DNA of 64,000 nt from Mycolicibacterium xanthum (GTDB lineage Bacteria; Actinomycetota; Actinomycetes; Mycobacteriales; Mycobacteriaceae): the NCBI RefSeq assembly GCF_019710635.1, contig NZ_JAIFZS010000035.1, positions 1 through 64,000 on the forward strand, written 5' to 3'. Each line of letters opens with the position of its first letter. Position 1 is the stretch's first letter. Below are positions 1 to 10,468 of this stretch, piece after piece. Under the pieces are notes generated by a model. That model ran no database searches. It saw only the letters and a program-made list of their open reading frames with translations, and was not told the DNA's origin. A program made the translations under genes and the position numbers.

Positions 1-94
1 CCGCGGCCGACTTGAGCCGTTCGCAGCGTTCGACGAGGTCACGCAGGTCGGCTTCACCAGCCCCCGGATCGATATCGAACACACTTTCGAACAT
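1..94 (-). CDS. Partial N-terminus, probable DUF222/13E12-type HNH endonuclease family protein
   Basis: The ATG at 94 opens a reading frame that runs off the left edge of the window; 31 codons are visible. The peptide starts MFESVFDIDPGAGEAD and continues with a LVERCERLKSAA segment, which resembles the start of the mycobacterial DUF222 (13E12 repeat, HNH endonuclease) proteins. A -10-like TAGCGT (102-107) lies exactly 7 nt before the ATG, the arrangement of a leaderless mycobacterial gene. That supports both the start and the gene being real. It lies 35 bp downstream of cobN on the same strand. The family call is tentative because only the first 31 residues are seen. Confidence 0.5.
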   Translation of the reverse strand, partial: MFESVFDIDPGAGEADLRDLVERCERLKSAA

Positions 95-101
95 GAACCC
101 G

Positions 102-107
102 ACGCTA
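102..107 (-). promoter_or_regulatory. Candidate leaderless -10 element of the left-edge gene
   Basis: TAGCGT on the minus strand, 7 nt before the ATG at 94. It fits the TANNNT -10 consensus with the transcript starting at or next to the start codon. Confidence 0.4.
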
Positions 108-129
108 CACCCGACCCCCGACAAACCGG

Positions 130-3100
130 TCAGCCTTCCAGATCGCCCTCGGTCTCCAGCAGCACCTGCCGCAGTCCGTCCAGCGTGGCCTGCTCGGGAC
201 TGGCCCACATCCCCCGCCCGGCGGCCTCCAGCAGTCGCTCGGCCATCCCGTGCAGCGCCCACGGGTTCGACTCGGCCATGAACTTGCGGTTCTCGTCGTC
301 GAGCACGTAGCTCTGCGACAGCTGCTCGTACATCCAGTCGGCCATCACCCCGGCCGTCGCGTCGTAGCCGAACAGATAGTCCACGGTGGCGGCCATCTCG
401 AACGCGCCCTTGTACCCGTGCCGCCGCATCGCGGTCATCCAGCGCGGGTTGACCACCCGGGCCCGGAACACCCGGGTGGTCTCCTCCGAGAGCGTGCGGG
501 TGCGCACCGCGTCGGGCCGGGTGTTGTCGCCGATGTAGGCGGCCGGCGCCTCTCCGGTCAGCGCGCGCACGGTGGCCACCATGCCGCCGTGGTACTGGAA
601 GTAGTCGTCGGAGTCGGCGATGTCGTGTTCGCGGGTGTCGGTGTTCTTGGCGGCCACCGCGATCCGTCGGTAGGCCCGGTTCATGTCATCGGTGGCCGCG
701 GCCCCCTCCAGGCCGCGGCCGTAGGCGAAGCCGCCCCAGGCGGTGTACACCGCGGCCAGGTCCGCGTCGTCGCGCCAGTTGCGGCTGTCGATGAGCTGCA
801 GCAGCCCGGCGCCGTAGGTGCCCGGTTTGGAGCCGAAGATGCGGGTGGTGGCACGCCGCGGGTCGCCGTGGTCGGCCAAATCGGCCTGCGCATGGGCGCG
901 CACGAAGTTCACCTCGGCGGGTTCGTCGAGGTCGGCGACCAACCGCACCGCGTCGTCGAGCATCGTGACGACGTGCGGGAAGGCGTCCCGGAAGAACCCC
1001 GAGATGCGCACCGTGACGTCGATGCGCGGCCGGCCCAGCTCGGCGGTCGGGATCGGCTCCAGGTCCACCACCCGCCGGGACGCGTCGTCCCAGATCGGGC
1101 GCACCCCGAGCAGGGCGAGCACCTCCGCGATGTCGTCGCCGGCGGTGCGCATCGCCGAGGTGCCCCACACCGACAGCCCCACCGACTCCGGCCAGCGCCC
1201 GTGGTCGGTGCGGTAGCGCTCCAGCAGCGAGTCGGCCATCGCCACACCGGTCTCCCACGCCAGCCGCGAAGGCACCGCCTTGGGGTCGACCGAGTAGAAG
1301 TTGCGCCCGGTCGGCAGCACGTTGACCAGGCCGCGCAGCGGCGATCCGGACGGACCCGCCGGGATGAACCGCCCGTCCAGCGCCCGCAGCACCTGCTCGA
1401 CCTCGCCCGCGGTGCCGGCCAGCCGCGGGACCACCTCGGTGGCGGCGAACCGCAGGATCGCCGCCACGTCGGCGTCGTCGGTGAGGCCGTCGACGGCTCC
1501 GGGGTCCCAGCCGCTGCCCTGCAGTGCCGCGACCAGCTCGCGGGCCCGGGCCTCGGCGGCGTCCACCTCGGCCCGGTCGTCGTGGCCGTCCTCGGCCAGG
1601 CCGAGGGCCTGGCGCAGCCCGGGCACGCTCTGTTCGCCGCCGAACAGCTGGCGGGCCCGCAGGATGGCCAGCACCAGGTCCAGTTCGGCCGCCCCGGCCG
1701 GCGCCTGGCCGAGCACGTGCAGGCCGTCGCGGATCTGCACGTCCTTGATCTCGCACAGCCAGCCGTCGACGTGCAGCAGCATGTCGTCGAAGGACTCCTC
1801 GTCGGGCCGGTCCTCCAGGCCCAGATCGTGGTCCATCTTCGCGGCCCGCATCAGCGTCCAGATCTGCTGGCGGATCGCGGGCAGCTTGCCCGGGTCCAGC
1901 GCGGAGATGGTGGCGTGCTCGTCGAGCAACTGCTCCAGGCGCGCGATGTCGCCGTAGGTCTCGGCCCGGGCCATCGGCGGGATCAGATGGTCCACCAGGG
2001 TGGCGTGTGCCCGGCGCTTGGCCTGGGTGCCCTCACCGGGGTCGTTGACCAGGAACGGGTAGATCAGCGGAACGTCGCCGATCGCCGCGTCGGTGCCGCA
2101 CGCCGCCGACATCCCGAGGGTCTTCCCGGGCAGCCACTCCAGGTTGCCGTGCTTGCCGAGGTGCACGATCGCATCGGCCCGAAAGGCGCCGCCGAACTCC
2201 CCGTCCAGCCAGCGGTAGGCCGCCAGGTAGTGATGGCTGGGCGGCAGGTCGGGGTCGTGATAGATCGCCACCGGGTTCTCGCCGAACCCGCGCGGCGGCT
2301 GCACCATCAGCACCACGTTGCCCGACCGCATCGCGGCGATGACGATCTCACCATCGGGGTCGCGGCTGCGGTCGACGAACAGATCGCCCGGCGGCGGGCC
2401 CCAGTGCTCGACGACGGCGTCGGCGAGATCGGCGGGCAGCGTGGCGAACCAGGCCCGGTAGTCCTTCGCCGACACCCGGATCGGGTTGCCGGCCAGCTGA
2501 CCCTCGGTCAGCCAGTCCGGATCCTGGCCGCCGCGCTCGATCAGGGCGTGGATCAGGGCGTCACCATCCGCGGCAGCGAGACCGGGGATCTCGCCGACGT
2601 CGTAACCGGCGTCGCGCAGCGCGGACAGCAGCGCGATGGCGCTGGCCGGGGTGTCCAGCCCGACGGCGTTTCCGATCCGGGCGTGCTTGGTGGGATACGC
2701 CGAGAACACCAGCGCCACCTGCTTGGCGGCGGGCGCCACCGACCGCAGCCGGGCGTGGCGCACGGCCAGGCCGGCCACCCGCGCGCAGCGTTCGGGGTCG
2801 GCGACGTAGGAGATCAGGCCCTCGTCGTCGATCTCCTTGAACGAGAACGGGACCGTGACGATGCGGCCGTCGAACTCGGGCACCGCCACCTGGGTGGCCA
2901 CGTCCAGCGGCGAGAGGCCGTCGTCGTTGTCGGCCCACTGTGCCCGCGAACTGGTCAGGCACAGGCCCTGCAGGATCGGGATGTCCAGCTCGGCCAGGTG
3001 GGCGACGTTCCAAGTGTCGTCGGCCCCGCCCGCCGACACCGCGGCCGGGGTGGCACCGCCGGCGGCCAGCACCGTGGTGATCATCGCGTCGGCGGTGCCG

Positions 3101-3738
3101 AGCAGGTCGATCAGCGCGGCATCGGCGGTGCGCAGCGACGCGCAGAACACCGGCAGCGGCACTCCCCCGGCCCGCTCGATCGCCGCACACAGCGCCTCGA
3201 CGTAGCCGGTGTTGCCGGCCAGGTGCTGGGCCCGGTAGTAGAGCACCGCGACGGTGGGCCCTCCACCGCCGGCCCCCGGGCGCTCCAGCACGCCCCAGTT
3301 CGGGGTGCTGCCCGGTTCGGCGAACCCGAACCCGGTCATCAGCAGGGTGTCGGACAGGAACGCGTGCAGGTTCGCCAGGTTCGCCACGCCGCCCTGCGCC
3401 AGATAGATGTGCGCCTGCAGCGCCACCCCGACCGGTGTGGTGGAGTGGTTCATCAGGTCGGCGTCGGCGGCCTGCTCGCCGCTGACCACGACCGTCGGGA
3501 GGCCGCTGGCCACCACCGCGTCGATGCCGTCCTCCCAGGCGCGGTAGCCGCCCAGGATGCGCACCACGACGATCGCGGCGCCGGCGAGCAGTGCGTCGAG
3601 TTCGCCGTCCACCAGCCGCGACGGGTTGGCCCACCGATATGGCGCACCACTGGCCCTGGCCGTGATGAGATCGGTGTCGGAGGTCGACAGGAGCAGTACG
3701 GTCGGCGCAACGTCATCGGCCGGCTCGGGCGCAGTCAC
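130..3738 (-). CDS. cobN: CobN, cobaltochelatase large subunit
   Basis: Large ATP-dependent subunit that inserts cobalt into hydrogenobyrinic acid a,c-diamide in aerobic cobalamin synthesis; related to magnesium-chelatase ChlH/BchH. The GTG at 3738 gives 1202 residues, close to the roughly 1194 of M. tuberculosis CobN. It starts just before the conserved APTVLLLSTSDTDLI segment; the longer frame upstream would run into sigC. The signature HLGKHGNLEWLPGK lies near residue 530, and the C-terminal NPRWMTAMRRHGYKGAFE segment is typical of the family. It lies 59 bp downstream of sigC on the same strand, so some co-transcription is possible. The other cob genes resume only at 12.6 kb. No CobS/CobT subunits are present in the window. 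Confidence 0.95.
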   Translation of the reverse strand: MTAPEPADDVAPTVLLLSTSDTDLITARASGAPYRWANPSRLVDGELDALLAGAAIVVVRILGGYRAWEDGIDAVVASGLPTVVVSGEQAADADLMNHSTTPVGVALQAHIYLAQGGVANLANLHAFLSDTLLMTGFGFAEPGSTPNWGVLERPGAGGGGPTVAVLYYRAQHLAGNTGYVEALCAAIERAGGVPLPVFCASLRTADAALIDLLGTADAMITTVLAAGGATPAAVSAGGADDTWNVAHLAELDIPILQGLCLTSSRAQWADNDDGLSPLDVATQVAVPEFDGRIVTVPFSFKEIDDEGLISYVADPERCARVAGLAVRHARLRSVAPAAKQVALVFSAYPTKHARIGNAVGLDTPASAIALLSALRDAGYDVGEIPGLAAADGDALIHALIERGGQDPDWLTEGQLAGNPIRVSAKDYRAWFATLPADLADAVVEHWGPPPGDLFVDRSRDPDGEIVIAAMRSGNVVLMVQPPRGFGENPVAIYHDPDLPPSHHYLAAYRWLDGEFGGAFRADAIVHLGKHGNLEWLPGKTLGMSAACGTDAAIGDVPLIYPFLVNDPGEGTQAKRRAHATLVDHLIPPMARAETYGDIARLEQLLDEHATISALDPGKLPAIRQQIWTLMRAAKMDHDLGLEDRPDEESFDDMLLHVDGWLCEIKDVQIRDGLHVLGQAPAGAAELDLVLAILRARQLFGGEQSVPGLRQALGLAEDGHDDRAEVDAAEARARELVAALQGSGWDPGAVDGLTDDADVAAILRFAATEVVPRLAGTAGEVEQVLRALDGRFIPAGPSGSPLRGLVNVLPTGRNFYSVDPKAVPSRLAWETGVAMADSLLERYRTDHGRWPESVGLSVWGTSAMRTAGDDIAEVLALLGVRPIWDDASRRVVDLEPIPTAELGRPRIDVTVRISGFFRDAFPHVVTMLDDAVRLVADLDEPAEVNFVRAHAQADLADHGDPRRATTRIFGSKPGTYGAGLLQLIDSRNWRDDADLAAVYTAWGGFAYGRGLEGAAATDDMNRAYRRIAVAAKNTDTREHDIADSDDYFQYHGGMVATVRALTGEAPAAYIGDNTRPDAVRTRTLSEETTRVFRARVVNPRWMTAMRRHGYKGAFEMAATVDYLFGYDATAGVMADWMYEQLSQSYVLDDENRKFMAESNPWALHGMAERLLEAAGRGMWASPEQATLDGLRQVLLETEGDLEG

Positions 3739-3797
3739 CCCACATTCGTACCGCAGTCGGCGGGCCGGTGATTCGCCGCCCACCGGGTGGCGTCGGG

Positions 3798-4349
3798 TCA
3801 GCCGGCCCGCTGGTCCCGGCCGACCGCAGCCATCAGATCCTCGCGGGCCCGCGCCACCCGCGAGCGGATCGTCCCGACCGGGCATCCGCACACCTCGGCC
3901 GCCTCGGCGTAGGACAGGCCGAGCACCTGGGTCAGCAGCAGTGCGTGGCGGCGGTCCTCGTCCAGACCGTCGAGCAGCAGCCGGACCTCCACGACGTTCT
4001 CGAATCCGCCGACCGGACGGCAGCTCTCCAGGAGTTTGTCGACGTCGACGGCGTACTGCGCGCGGGGCCTGGCCCGGTTGTGCCGGATCTGGTCGACGAC
4101 GACGCGGCGGGCGATCGACAGCAGCCAGGTGCGCGCCGAGGAGCGCCCGCTGAACCGCGGTAGCGCGGAGATGGCCCGCAGGAAGGTCTCCTGGGTGAGG
4201 TCGTCGGCGGTGCCGGGGTCGCCGAGGTAGGCCACCGAGCGCCAGACGTCCCGCTGGGTCGACCTGATGAACTGCTCCAGGGCGGCGGCGTCACCGCGTC
4301 CGGCGGCCAGCGCCAGCCGGGTAACTTGGTCGTCGTCGCCGGAGGTCAC
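3798..4349 (-). CDS. sigC: ECF sigma factor SigC
   Basis: Extracytoplasmic-function sigma-70 factor. Region 2 contains [13 protein letters not shown] and [13 protein letters not shown]; region 4 contains [20 protein letters not shown] followed by [13 protein letters not shown]. These segments are nearly identical to recalled M. tuberculosis SigC (Rv2069), as is the length (183 against 185 residues). The GTG at 4349 ([10 protein letters not shown]) gives the start that best matches SigC; an in-frame ATG at 4385 adds 12 residues and neither start has a good Shine-Dalgarno. Two Cys (VCGCPVG) sit in region 4. It is divergent from a copper P-type ATPase, and the copper/anti-sigma genes continue to its right. 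In M. tuberculosis sigC lies beside cobK instead. Confidence 0.95.
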   Translation of the reverse strand: MTSGDDDQVTRLALAAGRGDAAALEQFIRSTQRDVWRSVAYLGDPGTADDLTQETFLRAISALPRFSGRSSARTWLLSIARRVVVDQIRHNRARPRAQYAVDVDKLLESCRPVGGFENVVEVRLLLDGLDEDRRHALLLTQVLGLSYAEAAEVCGCPVGTIRSRVARAREDLMAAVGRDQRAG

Positions 4350-4460
4350 ATCCAGAACTTTATTCGATGGCTGACGGGAACTCATGGGCGGCCGGAGCCG
4401 ACCTAGGTTCTGACGGCCCGGCCGCTCCGGCCGGTGCCCACGAGAGTGTGAGGAACGACG
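4350..4460. promoter_or_regulatory. Divergent intergenic region between sigC and the copper ATPase
   Basis: This 111-bp region must hold both start signals. An AGGA Shine-Dalgarno (4451-4454) sits 6 nt before the TTG of the ATPase. An ECF-like GGGAAC is seen at 4376-4381 on the plus strand, but no matching CGTC-type -10 is present at normal spacing (CGACCTA lies near 4399), so a SigC-dependent promoter is only a weak possibility. Confidence 0.3.
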
Positions 4461-6731
<2,271 letters not shown>

Positions 6732-6755
6732 AACAGCCGACACTGAGCGGGGGCT

Positions 6756-7220
6756 TCACCGGCGCGCGCCGTGACGGGCGCGCAGATCCGGGTGCGATCG
6801 TTCCACCGGGGTGAGCAGCACCGAGATCCACAGGGCGGTCAGCACGGCGGCGAGGACCCCGGCCAGCGCCGTCGGCAGCGGGAACGCGTCCACGTGTCCG
6901 GTCCGGTACCACCAGAACGCGCCCAGGCCTGCGACGGTCGCGACGGCGCTGACATAGCCGGCCGCGCAGCACCACCTGAACCGCCGAACCCACAGGCCGA
7001 CAAGCGAAGTCACCGAGGACAACAGCAGCAGCGTGTGCGCGACCACGGCGACGGTGTGCCCGTGCCGGTATGCGGCGGTCAGGCAGAGCGCGGCCGTCAC
7101 GCCCAGCACGGTCGCCAGAACCCGGCCGGCGCGCCGACGCACCGGACCCACCCACAGGTCCTCGAGCACCCGCTTCTCGACAGCCCGCATCGTGGCCTCG
7201 ATCGGGTCGTGCCGGCGCAT
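6756..7220 (-). CDS. Four-helix membrane protein of unknown function
   Basis: A 154-residue protein with a basic N-terminal cytoplasmic segment (about 35 residues, with EKRVLEDLWVGPVRRR), four hydrophobic helices, and a short charged tail. I do not recognise the family. The ATG at 7220 is preferred over the adjacent GTG at 7223 because AGGGG lies 6 nt before it. It is the last gene of a minus-strand run (zinc-finger protein, CopD-CtaG, small ORF, this gene) and ends 24 bp from the convergent copper ATPase. Its position suggests a part in the same copper/respiratory process, but nothing in the sequence proves that. Confidence 0.65.
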   Translation of the reverse strand: MRRHDPIEATMRAVEKRVLEDLWVGPVRRRAGRVLATVLGVTAALCLTAAYRHGHTVAVVAHTLLLLSSVTSLVGLWVRRFRWCCAAGYVSAVATVAGLGAFWWYRTGHVDAFPLPTALAGVLAAVLTALWISVLLTPVERSHPDLRARHGARR

Positions 7221-7309
7221 CACTCACCCCTGAAATCTGTGGACGTTCCCGAGCATCTCAGGAATTGGTCGTCCGCGCACCGGCCCCGGTTCCCGGCGGG
7301 TTCGCGGGG

Positions 7310-7435
7310 TCAGGCCGGGTGGTAGAGCCGCCGGTCCCAGATCGCGCCGCCCTTGAGCCGGTGCATCCCCTTGGCGCCCGCCAGGACGGCCAGGTCGGCC
7401 AGCGGTTCCACGACGATGACCAGCAGGTAGGCCAC
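7310..7435 (-). CDS. Possible 41-residue one-helix membrane protein
   Basis: This frame lies directly downstream of the CopD-CtaG stop codon and in the same frame. It is open for 63 codons and reads like coding sequence, with GC-rich third positions, a hydrophobic helix (VAYLLVIVVEPLADLAVLAG) and a basic end (KGMHRLKGG to LYHPA). The only usual start is the GTG at 7435, which has no Shine-Dalgarno. Frames on either side of the helix look non-coding. It could be a translationally coupled small protein or a decayed gene end. I do not recognise it. Confidence 0.35.
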   Translation of the reverse strand: MAYLLVIVVEPLADLAVLAGAKGMHRLKGGAIWDRRLYHPA

Positions 7436-7501
7436 ACCGAAGAGGGCGACGTCGGCAACGGCCTGGCCGGCGAAGCCCTGCCCGCGTGCGACCGGTGCCG
7501 A

Positions 7502-9463
7502 TCAGCGCCGGGTACGGGCAAGTTCGCGCAGCATTGCGTTGTAGGCGTCCAGATCGTCGTCGTAGCCGCTGTCGCTGTGCCGGTCCTGGCGGGCCCCGGC
7601 GCGGCGGTCCTGGCGCGCCCACTGCGCCACCAGGGCGATCACCACGATGATCACCGGCAGTTCGCTGGAGCCCCACGCGATCGCCCCGCCGAGGTGCTGG
7701 TCGTCGGTCAGCGAGGCGACCCACGGCAATGACAGGTAGCCGTAGAACGGACCACCCAGCACCGAGGTCATCGTCATCGTGGCGATCCCGAAGAATGCGT
7801 GGAACGGCATCACCGCGAACAGCAGCCCGAGCCGGCCGAGGAACGGCAGCCGGCGCGGTCCGGGGTCGATGCCGATGATCCCCCAGTAGTACAGGTAGCC
7901 GACGAGCAGGAAGTGCAGGCTCATCAGCTCGTGGCCCCAGTGGTAGCGGACCAGGGTGTCGAACAGCGGGGTGAAGTAGACCAGGTACAGCGACCCCACG
8001 AACAGCACGAACGCGACGACCGGGTGGGACAGGAACCGCGTCACCGGGGAGTGCACGAACCACAGCAGCCACTCGCGGGGGCCGGGCGCCGCACCGGACC
8101 GGGCGGCCGGCAGTGCGCGCAGCGCCAGCGTCACCGGCGCGCCGAGCACCAGCAGTACTGGCACGAACATGTTGAGTGCCATGTGCTCGCCCATGTGGAC
8201 GCTGAACATCGCCGAACCGTAGGCCCGCACCCCCGAGCCGGTCACGACGCACAGCGCCAGGCAGCCGGTCATCCAGCCGACCGTGCGGCCGGCCGGCCAG
8301 GCGTCGCCGCGGCGACGCAACCGCAGTACCCCGGCGGCATAGGCCACGGCGAGGACCACGGCGGCGGTGCCGAACAGTGGGTCGAACCGCCAGTAGGTGA
8401 CCAGGTTGAACACGGTCGGGGGGCCGGGCAGCTGGTAGCCGAGGAACACGTCCCAGACGGTGACGTCGTCCACCAGGAATCGGGGCGCGGGCTGCACCGC
8501 CATCGCCGCGACGGCGCCGAGGACCAGCACCATTCCCAACGCTGCGGCAGCGGTCAGCACCGCGGGCATCCTGCGTGAGGTGGCCAGCAGGACGACGTCG
8601 ACCGTCCACCCGGCCACCAGAACCACCCCGGCCGCCACCGCAAGCCGCCCGTACCCGGTGTCCAGCAGGCCGGTGCCCTGCACCATCAGGCCCACCAGGA
8701 TCGCGCCGTATACGACCGCGACCGCGCCTGCCGCCACCGACAGCCATTGCACCCGGCGCTGCACCCGCGGCTCCGTCGGCGGGCCGGCCGCCGCCGCCAC
8801 CCTGACCCCGGCCAGCACCGCGACGGCGACCACCCACACGATGGCCAGGCTGGTCGCCAGGTCGTGGTCGGGGCCCTCACCGGGGTTGCCGGTGACCGGC
8901 ACCGCGATCAACGCGGTCAGCGCAGGCACCAGCAACACGACGTGCCCCACCCAGCGCAGCGTGAACCGGATGCCGACGGCCAGCACAGTGGCCGCGATCG
9001 CCGCGGCCAGCCAGCCCCTGGCGGACTCCGAGGCTCCCAACGCGTCGCCGACCGCGCCGCCGGAGATCAGCCGCGGCACCGTGACGCCGGTGGCGTTGGC
9101 GCCGTCGATGACCACCATGGCCGTCGCCAGCAGCGCCCAGCCGGGCGCCAGCCGCTCCACCCACAGATGGAACCGGTACGCCGCCGGGTCCAGTCGCCCG
9201 TCGTCGTCCGGGCGTGCGGTGGTCAGGATGAAGACCAGCACGCCCACGCACAGCGCCCCGAGCAGCGTCGCCGCGAAGTATCCGACGAACTCCGCGGCAC
9301 TGGTCACCGGGCCCGGGTAGGGCACGCCGGCCGCGGCGAACCGCATCGCGCCGGAGGCCACCCCATAGCCGGCGACGGCGACCGCCGTGGCGATCGCACA
9401 GGCGACGTAGGCGGGCACCACCCACCTGCCCGGGCGGGCGGTTCGCGTCGGTGCCGTGCTCAT
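7502..9463 (-). CDS. CopD-CtaG fusion membrane protein (copper transfer / cytochrome c oxidase assembly)
   Basis: A 653-residue multi-spanning membrane protein. The N-terminal half (about residues 1-330) resembles the CopD copper-resistance domain. The C-terminal half resembles CtaG (caa3_CtaG), with [10 protein letters not shown] near 410, a [22 protein letters not shown] segment and [17 protein letters not shown]. His/Met-rich motifs at membrane ends are the expected copper ligands. The same fusion is Rv0102 in M. tuberculosis, which lies beside ctpB (Rv0103c). Here it lies near a ctpB-like gene and sigC. It probably delivers copper across the membrane for oxidase assembly or takes part in copper uptake. 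The ATG at 9463 is 35 bp after the upstream zinc-finger gene. Confidence 0.85.
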   Translation of the reverse strand: MSTAPTRTARPGRWVVPAYVACAIATAVAVAGYGVASGAMRFAAAGVPYPGPVTSAAEFVGYFAATLLGALCVGVLVFILTTARPDDDGRLDPAAYRFHLWVERLAPGWALLATAMVVIDGANATGVTVPRLISGGAVGDALGASESARGWLAAAIAATVLAVGIRFTLRWVGHVVLLVPALTALIAVPVTGNPGEGPDHDLATSLAIVWVVAVAVLAGVRVAAAAGPPTEPRVQRRVQWLSVAAGAVAVVYGAILVGLMVQGTGLLDTGYGRLAVAAGVVLVAGWTVDVVLLATSRRMPAVLTAAAALGMVLVLGAVAAMAVQPAPRFLVDDVTVWDVFLGYQLPGPPTVFNLVTYWRFDPLFGTAAVVLAVAYAAGVLRLRRRGDAWPAGRTVGWMTGCLALCVVTGSGVRAYGSAMFSVHMGEHMALNMFVPVLLVLGAPVTLALRALPAARSGAAPGPREWLLWFVHSPVTRFLSHPVVAFVLFVGSLYLVYFTPLFDTLVRYHWGHELMSLHFLLVGYLYYWGIIGIDPGPRRLPFLGRLGLLFAVMPFHAFFGIATMTMTSVLGGPFYGYLSLPWVASLTDDQHLGGAIAWGSSELPVIIVVIALVAQWARQDRRAGARQDRHSDSGYDDDLDAYNAMLRELARTRR

Positions 9464-9498
9464 CCCGGCCAGTCTACGACTCGTCGTCGTAGCAGCCG

Positions 9499-10176
9499 TC
9501 AGGCCGCCGGGTCCTCGCTGGCCCGCAGCCGCCGGTCGCTCAGCGAGTCCGTCCCGAGCGCCTCCCGGACGTCACCACCGGCACGCCCGGGTCCGCCGAT
9601 TCGCCACAGCACCAGCACGAGGACTGCACCCAGCACGACGGGCAAGTGGCTGACCACCCGCCCCGCGGTGACCTGACCGGCCAGCGCGTCGGCCGTCACG
9701 AAGTACGCCAGCAGCAGCGCGTAGACACCGCTGACACACGCGACGCCGGAGGCCAGTACCGGTCGCCACGCGGCCGCGATCAGCGCGACGCCCACCGCGG
9801 CCGACCATGCCGTGGATTCGTTGAGCAGATGCGTCCCACCGGCGACGCCGTGGTGACCCGCGACCAGACCGAAGTCGGCGCCCAACAGCTGCGCTACCGC
9901 CACCCCGATCATCACCGCGCCCACGGCCACCAACGCGGACTTCAGCCCCACCGCCAGCGGCCGCCGGGGCGGGCGCACCACCGCGGTCCGGTTCCCGGCG
10001 GGGCGCGGCGCCCCGGCCAGTCCGTGCAGCAGCGCGGTCTGCTCCCGGGCACGCTCGTACCAGGCGGCGCAGCGCGCACAGGACGCGATGTGTTCGTCGA
10101 CGCGCGCCGACGGCACCGGCTCCCGCTCGCCGTCGATACGGGCGGACAGCGCCTCCCGTGCCACGTCGCAGTTCAC
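9499..10176 (-). CDS. Zinc-finger (zf-HC2) anti-sigma-like membrane protein
   Basis: About 225 residues. The N-terminal cytoplasmic part has [16 protein letters not shown] followed by [10 protein letters not shown], the H-x3-C-x2-C pattern of zinc-dependent anti-sigma domains. A linker and about five predicted membrane helices follow. The GTG at 10176 ([10 protein letters not shown]) is preferred because the family conserves this start; an ATG at 10194 adds six residues. It resembles Rv0093c, which lies beside ctpA in M. tuberculosis. Its place in the sigC/copper cluster makes it the obvious candidate regulator of SigC, which has no anti-sigma gene directly next to it; that link is inference. 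It ends 35 bp before the CopD-CtaG gene and is probably co-transcribed with it. Confidence 0.75.
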   Translation of the reverse strand: MNCDVAREALSARIDGEREPVPSARVDEHIASCARCAAWYERAREQTALLHGLAGAPRPAGNRTAVVRPPRRPLAVGLKSALVAVGAVMIGVAVAQLLGADFGLVAGHHGVAGGTHLLNESTAWSAAVGVALIAAAWRPVLASGVACVSGVYALLLAYFVTADALAGQVTAGRVVSHLPVVLGAVLVLVLWRIGGPGRAGGDVREALGTDSLSDRRLRASEDPAA

Positions 10177-10234
10177 CCGCCCATTTTCGCCCATCGCAGG
10201 GTGCGATGTCGCGTTCCCGGGCGGGTTGTCGCGA

Positions 10235-10339
10235 TCAGTGCCGCGGGTTCCAGCGGCCGTACCAGGTCTGCTGGTAGGGCCGCCCGACCAGGGCGACGGG
10301 CAAGAGGATGAGCGCGGCGAAAGCGATGATTGCGAACAT
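10235..10339 (-). CDS. 34-residue single-helix membrane peptide
   Basis: A complete small ORF with ATG at 10339 and TGA at 10235-10237. The Shine-Dalgarno is strong: GGAAAGGAA lies 5-13 nt before the ATG. The peptide starts MFAIIAFAALILLPVALVG, forms one membrane helix, then carries a short polar tail rich in aromatic and basic residues (Tyr, Trp, Arg, ending NPRH). I do not recognise a family. It lies just upstream of the zinc-finger anti-sigma-like gene on the same strand. A perfect CRP-type palindrome lies about 120 bp upstream. Confidence 0.6.
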   Translation of the reverse strand: MFAIIAFAALILLPVALVGRPYQQTWYGRWNPRH

Positions 10340-10452
10340 CGTTGTTCCTTTCCGAATGCCCGTTGTTGGACACGGGTTCAGTAAGGCCGACGGTATCGCG
10401 GGTATCGCCAGGGTGGATCGATCTGTGTGTGACGAGACGGCCCGCCCCGGTG

Positions 10453-10468
10453 TGTGACGACGGTCACA
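10453..10468. promoter_or_regulatory. Perfect CRP-type operator (TGTGA-N6-TCACA)
   Basis: TGTGACGACGGTCACA matches exactly the TGTGA-N6-TCACA consensus recognised by mycobacterial CRP (Rv3676 type). It is embedded in a longer 7-4-7 palindrome (10452-10469). A partial direct repeat, TGTGTGACGA, recurs 25 bp away at 10426-10435. The site overlaps the stop codon of the monooxygenase and lies upstream of the 34-residue ORF, the gene it would most naturally control. It could alternatively act as a short transcription-ending stem. Confidence 0.5.

Noticed and set aside
250..3771. Long open frame on the plus strand opposite cobN (over 1100 codons).
   Set aside because: It is an antisense shadow of high-GC third-position bias; composition is rich in Arg/Gly/Gln/His with no domain, and cobN motifs on the minus strand are clear.
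4376..4403. Possible SigC-type promoter GGGAAC upstream of the copper ATPase.
   Set aside because: The recalled SigC -35 ends in AAT and no CGTC-type -10 is found at 16-20 bp; kept only as a weak remark.
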